From positions 1,054,001 to 1,118,000 of the forward strand of contig NZ_JANHJR010000001.1 of assembly GCF_024495425.1 (NCBI RefSeq): a stretch of 64,000 nt of DNA. The letters are read 5' to 3'. The notes beneath the pieces are model-generated. The model searched no databases, was not told the DNA's origin, and worked only from the letters and a program-made list of their open reading frames with translations. This document shows, piece by piece, positions 62,188 through 64,000 of the stretch. Source of the stretch: Haloarchaeobius litoreus. Lineage in GTDB: Archaea; Halobacteriota; Halobacteria; Halobacteriales; Natrialbaceae. Made by a program: the position numbers and the translations under genes. The number at the start of each line of letters is the position of its first letter. Position 1 is the first letter of the stretch.

Positions 62188-63132
62188 ATGACCGACGGCG
62201 GTGATGCGAGCGACGCCTTCGACGCGCTCGGGAGCGAGACCCGGATGGGCGTCCTGCAGACACTCGTCGAGGACGGTGGCCCGGTCGACCGCTCGTTCTC
62301 GGAGCTGTTCGACGCCAGCGACGAGGACACCTCCGCCGGCTTCGCCTACCACCTCCGCCAGCTCGTCGGCACGTTCGTCCGAAAACGCTCGGACGAACGC
62401 TACGAGCTCACCGACGCCGGGCTGCGCGTCGCCCGTGGCGTCGCTGCCGGCGCGTACACCGACAGCGTCGACCGCGAGCCCGTCGCGCTCGACGAACCGT
62501 GCCCGTTCTGCGACGAGGCCGCGCTCGAAGCCCGAACTGCGGACAATGTCACCACAGTCGGCTGTGTGGCCTGCGAGCGCGACCTGCTCGAACTGCCGTT
62601 CCCACCCGCGGGCTACGCGACCCACGACGACGATAGCCTCCCCGCGGCGTTCGACCGGTACCACCGCCACCGGATCGGCGCGTTCGGCGACGGCATCTGC
62701 CCGACCTGTGGCGGGAGGGTGCGGTCGCGGGTCGAACCCGTCGACGATGGCGTGGGACACGAGGCCGACGGCGACGACCGCCCGCAGCCCGTCACCGCCC
62801 GGTACGCCTGCGAGGGCTGTGGCGACCGGCTCCGCTGCCCCGTCTCCCTCACCGTCTTCGACCACCCGAGCGTCGTCGCCTTCTACCACGACCACGACGA
62901 GGACGTGACCGACCGCCCCGTCTGGAACGTCGGCGGCGAGTGGCGCGAGACGCTGCTCTCGACCGACCCGCTCGCCGTGCGCGTGACGACCGGACTCGAC
63001 GACGAGGAGCTGGCGCTGTACGTCGCCCGGGACGGCTCCGTCGTCGAGCACCAGCGCCGGAGCGTCGAGCCGGCGACGCCGGAAGCAGGTGACGCAGCCG
63101 ACGCGGAAGCGGCAGAGGCGGAGTCAGCGTAG
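62188..63132 (+). CDS. Winged-helix regulator with zinc ribbons, divergent from the ABC exporter
   Basis: A 314-residue protein. Residues about 1-90 are a winged helix of the ArsR-like type (AFDALGSETRMGVLQTLVE, GFAYHLRQLVGTF, RYELTDAGLRVARGV). The middle has one zinc ribbon (CPFC and CVAC) and later CPTCG with CEGCG and another Cys, then a C-terminal beta-rich part with an acidic tail. The family is common in haloarchaea without known ligand. Divergence from the exporter suggests local regulation; this is inference. Start at 62188 chosen because upstream codons overlap the promoter. Confidence 0.8.
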   Translation: MTDGGDASDAFDALGSETRMGVLQTLVEDGGPVDRSFSELFDASDEDTSAGFAYHLRQLVGTFVRKRSDERYELTDAGLRVARGVAAGAYTDSVDREPVALDEPCPFCDEAALEARTADNVTTVGCVACERDLLELPFPPAGYATHDDDSLPAAFDRYHRHRIGAFGDGICPTCGGRVRSRVEPVDDGVGHEADGDDRPQPVTARYACEGCGDRLRCPVSLTVFDHPSVVAFYHDHDEDVTDRPVWNVGGEWRETLLSTDPLAVRVTTGLDDEELALYVARDGSVVEHQRRSVEPATPEAGDAADAEAAEAESA

Positions 63133-63145
63133 GTCGACACAGTCG

Positions 63146-63592
63146 TCACTCCACGGTCTCGCCGTCACCGAACCGGAGGTGCCCCCGGAGCCGCCGCCAA
63201 CACAGACCGAGACCGACCGCCGGAAGTCCGACGAGTAGCACCGCGACGAGACCGACGAACAGGGCGGCCCAGAGCTTCTCGACGACGGTCGGGGTCGACA
63301 GCGCATACGGCCAGCCGGTCGCGTACGTCGCCGACGCCGCGAACCCGAAGGCGATACCGACGGAGTACCAGGGGTCCCGTCGGTTCGCGGTCGGAACTGC
63401 CGCCAGCACGACCAGCACGGCGACGAAGCTCCAGACGCCGAACACAGTGAGCAGGTCGAGGAGCGGGTCCTCGCGGCCGGCAGCCGCGGCGTACCGGTCG
63501 AAGCCGACGCCGAAAATCCCGGCAACCACCGCGACGGTGACCGTCCGACCGAGGCGGTCTACGACGGGACGCTCGAACGGAGTGGAGGGCAT
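63146..63592 (-). CDS. Four-span membrane protein, unknown function
   Basis: A 148-residue protein with about four hydrophobic helices (TVTVAVVAGIFGVGFDRYA, GVWSFVAVLVVLAAVPTAN, YSVGIAFGFAASATYATGW, LFVGLVAVLLVGLPAVGLGL). Start at 63592 (MPSTPFERP); an ATG nine codons upstream is possible. Not recognised. Convergent with the regulator gene. Confidence 0.65.
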   Translation of the reverse strand: MPSTPFERPVVDRLGRTVTVAVVAGIFGVGFDRYAAAAGREDPLLDLLTVFGVWSFVAVLVVLAAVPTANRRDPWYSVGIAFGFAASATYATGWPYALSTPTVVEKLWAALFVGLVAVLLVGLPAVGLGLCWRRLRGHLRFGDGETVE

Positions 63593-63651
63593 CGTCCGCA
63601 GCTTGTCCGCCACCGGCAAGAAGCTTCACCCGGTGGCACCTGCCACCCGAT

Positions 63652-64000
63652 TCAGGACGGCTGTTCGCTCACCCGCGGCGCGACCCGGCGAACCGCCGGC
63701 AGCGCGAGCAGCGCGATGGCGAGCTCCAGCCCGCCGACGACGAGGAACGCCGACAGGTAGTCGGCCGACTCGACGACGAGCCCACCGACGAGGAAGCCCG
63801 TCAGGAAGCCGAGGCTCCCGAACACGTTGAAGCCGCCCATGGCGGCCCCGCGACCGTCCTCGGAGGCGATGTCTGTGACGAGGGCCATCGTCGCCGGTGC
63901 CATCAGCGCGCCGCAGACCCCGGCGGCGACCATCGCGGCGGCCGCGAGGGGATAGACGGGCGCGACGCCGACCGCGACGATGGTCAGCCCGTAGACGACC
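63652..64000 (-). CDS. MFS transporter, C-terminal part (5' end outside window)
   Basis: About 115 residues of a major-facilitator protein: helices VVYGLTIVAVGVAPVYPL, AMVAAGVCGALMAPATMALV, and the G-rich motif DIASEDGRGAAMGGFNVFGS characteristic of the loop and helix after the central repeat in drug-exporter types, then SLGFLTGFLVGGLVVESAD. The frame is open to base 64000, so the N-terminus is outside. Substrate unknown. Confidence 0.75.
   Translation of the reverse strand, partial: VVYGLTIVAVGVAPVYPLAAAAMVAAGVCGALMAPATMALVTDIASEDGRGAAMGGFNVFGSLGFLTGFLVGGLVVESADYLSAFLVVGGLELAIALLALPAVRRVAPRVSEQPS

Overview
The window is chromosomal DNA of a haloarchaeon (class Halobacteria). The evidence is high G+C, very acidic proteins, twin-arginine lipoproteins, TATA-like boxes about 25 bases ahead of start codons, archaeal/eukaryotic-type ribosomal proteins, RNA polymerase subunits RpoD/F/K/N, and mevalonate-type isoprenoid enzymes. 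I cannot name the genus. No insertion sequence, integrase, CRISPR array or rRNA operon was seen. The window opens inside a transporter gene and closes inside an MFS transporter gene.

Region 1 (1-10769) is the accessory part. It has a LivJ-type binding lipoprotein followed by an unusual single-chain LivH-LivM permease; a tandem EthD protein coupled to an HD-domain protein; and, on the other strand, an EthD / ThDP-enzyme / epimerase run followed by a 971-residue protein with an apparent actin-like fold, a very long coiled coil and a C-terminal membrane anchor. Region 2 (10869-12641) holds small genes (HEWD zinc protein, lipoprotein, CutA, HD hydrolase). Region 3 (12753-17532) is translation: L11, then L1-L10-L12 behind a leader hairpin that looks like the L1 autoregulatory site, a TctA-like membrane protein, and a zinc microprotein with EF-1beta whose promoter is nearly identical to that of L11. 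Region 4 (17609-21274) is metabolic (MBL hydrolase, SDR reductase, PLP trans-sulfuration enzyme, GNAT).

Region 5 (21578-27666) carries L21e-RpoF, DUF655-KsgA-MscS-HemK, and two MetE-like genes, of which only the second keeps the zinc site. Region 6 (27704-36462) has a histidine kinase, a penicillin-acylase homologue, the L7Ae-S28e-L24e-Ndk operon, TmcA and a winged-helix GNAT. Region 7 (36527-42025) has a VIT1 transporter and a FixABCX-type electron-transfer operon with a FixC-FixX fusion, an EtfA with an N-terminal tandem repeat, and a 7Fe ferredoxin. Region 8 (42160-52139) has GltX, GGPP synthase, RNase J, isopentenyl phosphate kinase and mevalonate kinase, a lipoprotein, two non-coding stretches with structure, an AN1 zinc protein and a 7TM-type histidine kinase.

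Region 9 (52182-58349, minus strand) is the archaeal ribosomal/RNA polymerase superoperon: tRNA-Ser, S13, S4, S11, RpoD, tRNA-Leu, L18e, L13, S9, RpoN, RpoK, enolase, S2. Most genes overlap or are a few bases apart. Region 10 (58510-64000) has MoaA, an ABC exporter with an odd structured leader and two short frames ahead of it, a divergent zinc-ribbon winged-helix regulator, and membrane proteins. The candidates that seem least explained are the actin-like coiled-coil protein, the ABC exporter leader, the core-MetE pair and the Liv/EthD/ThDP neighbourhood.
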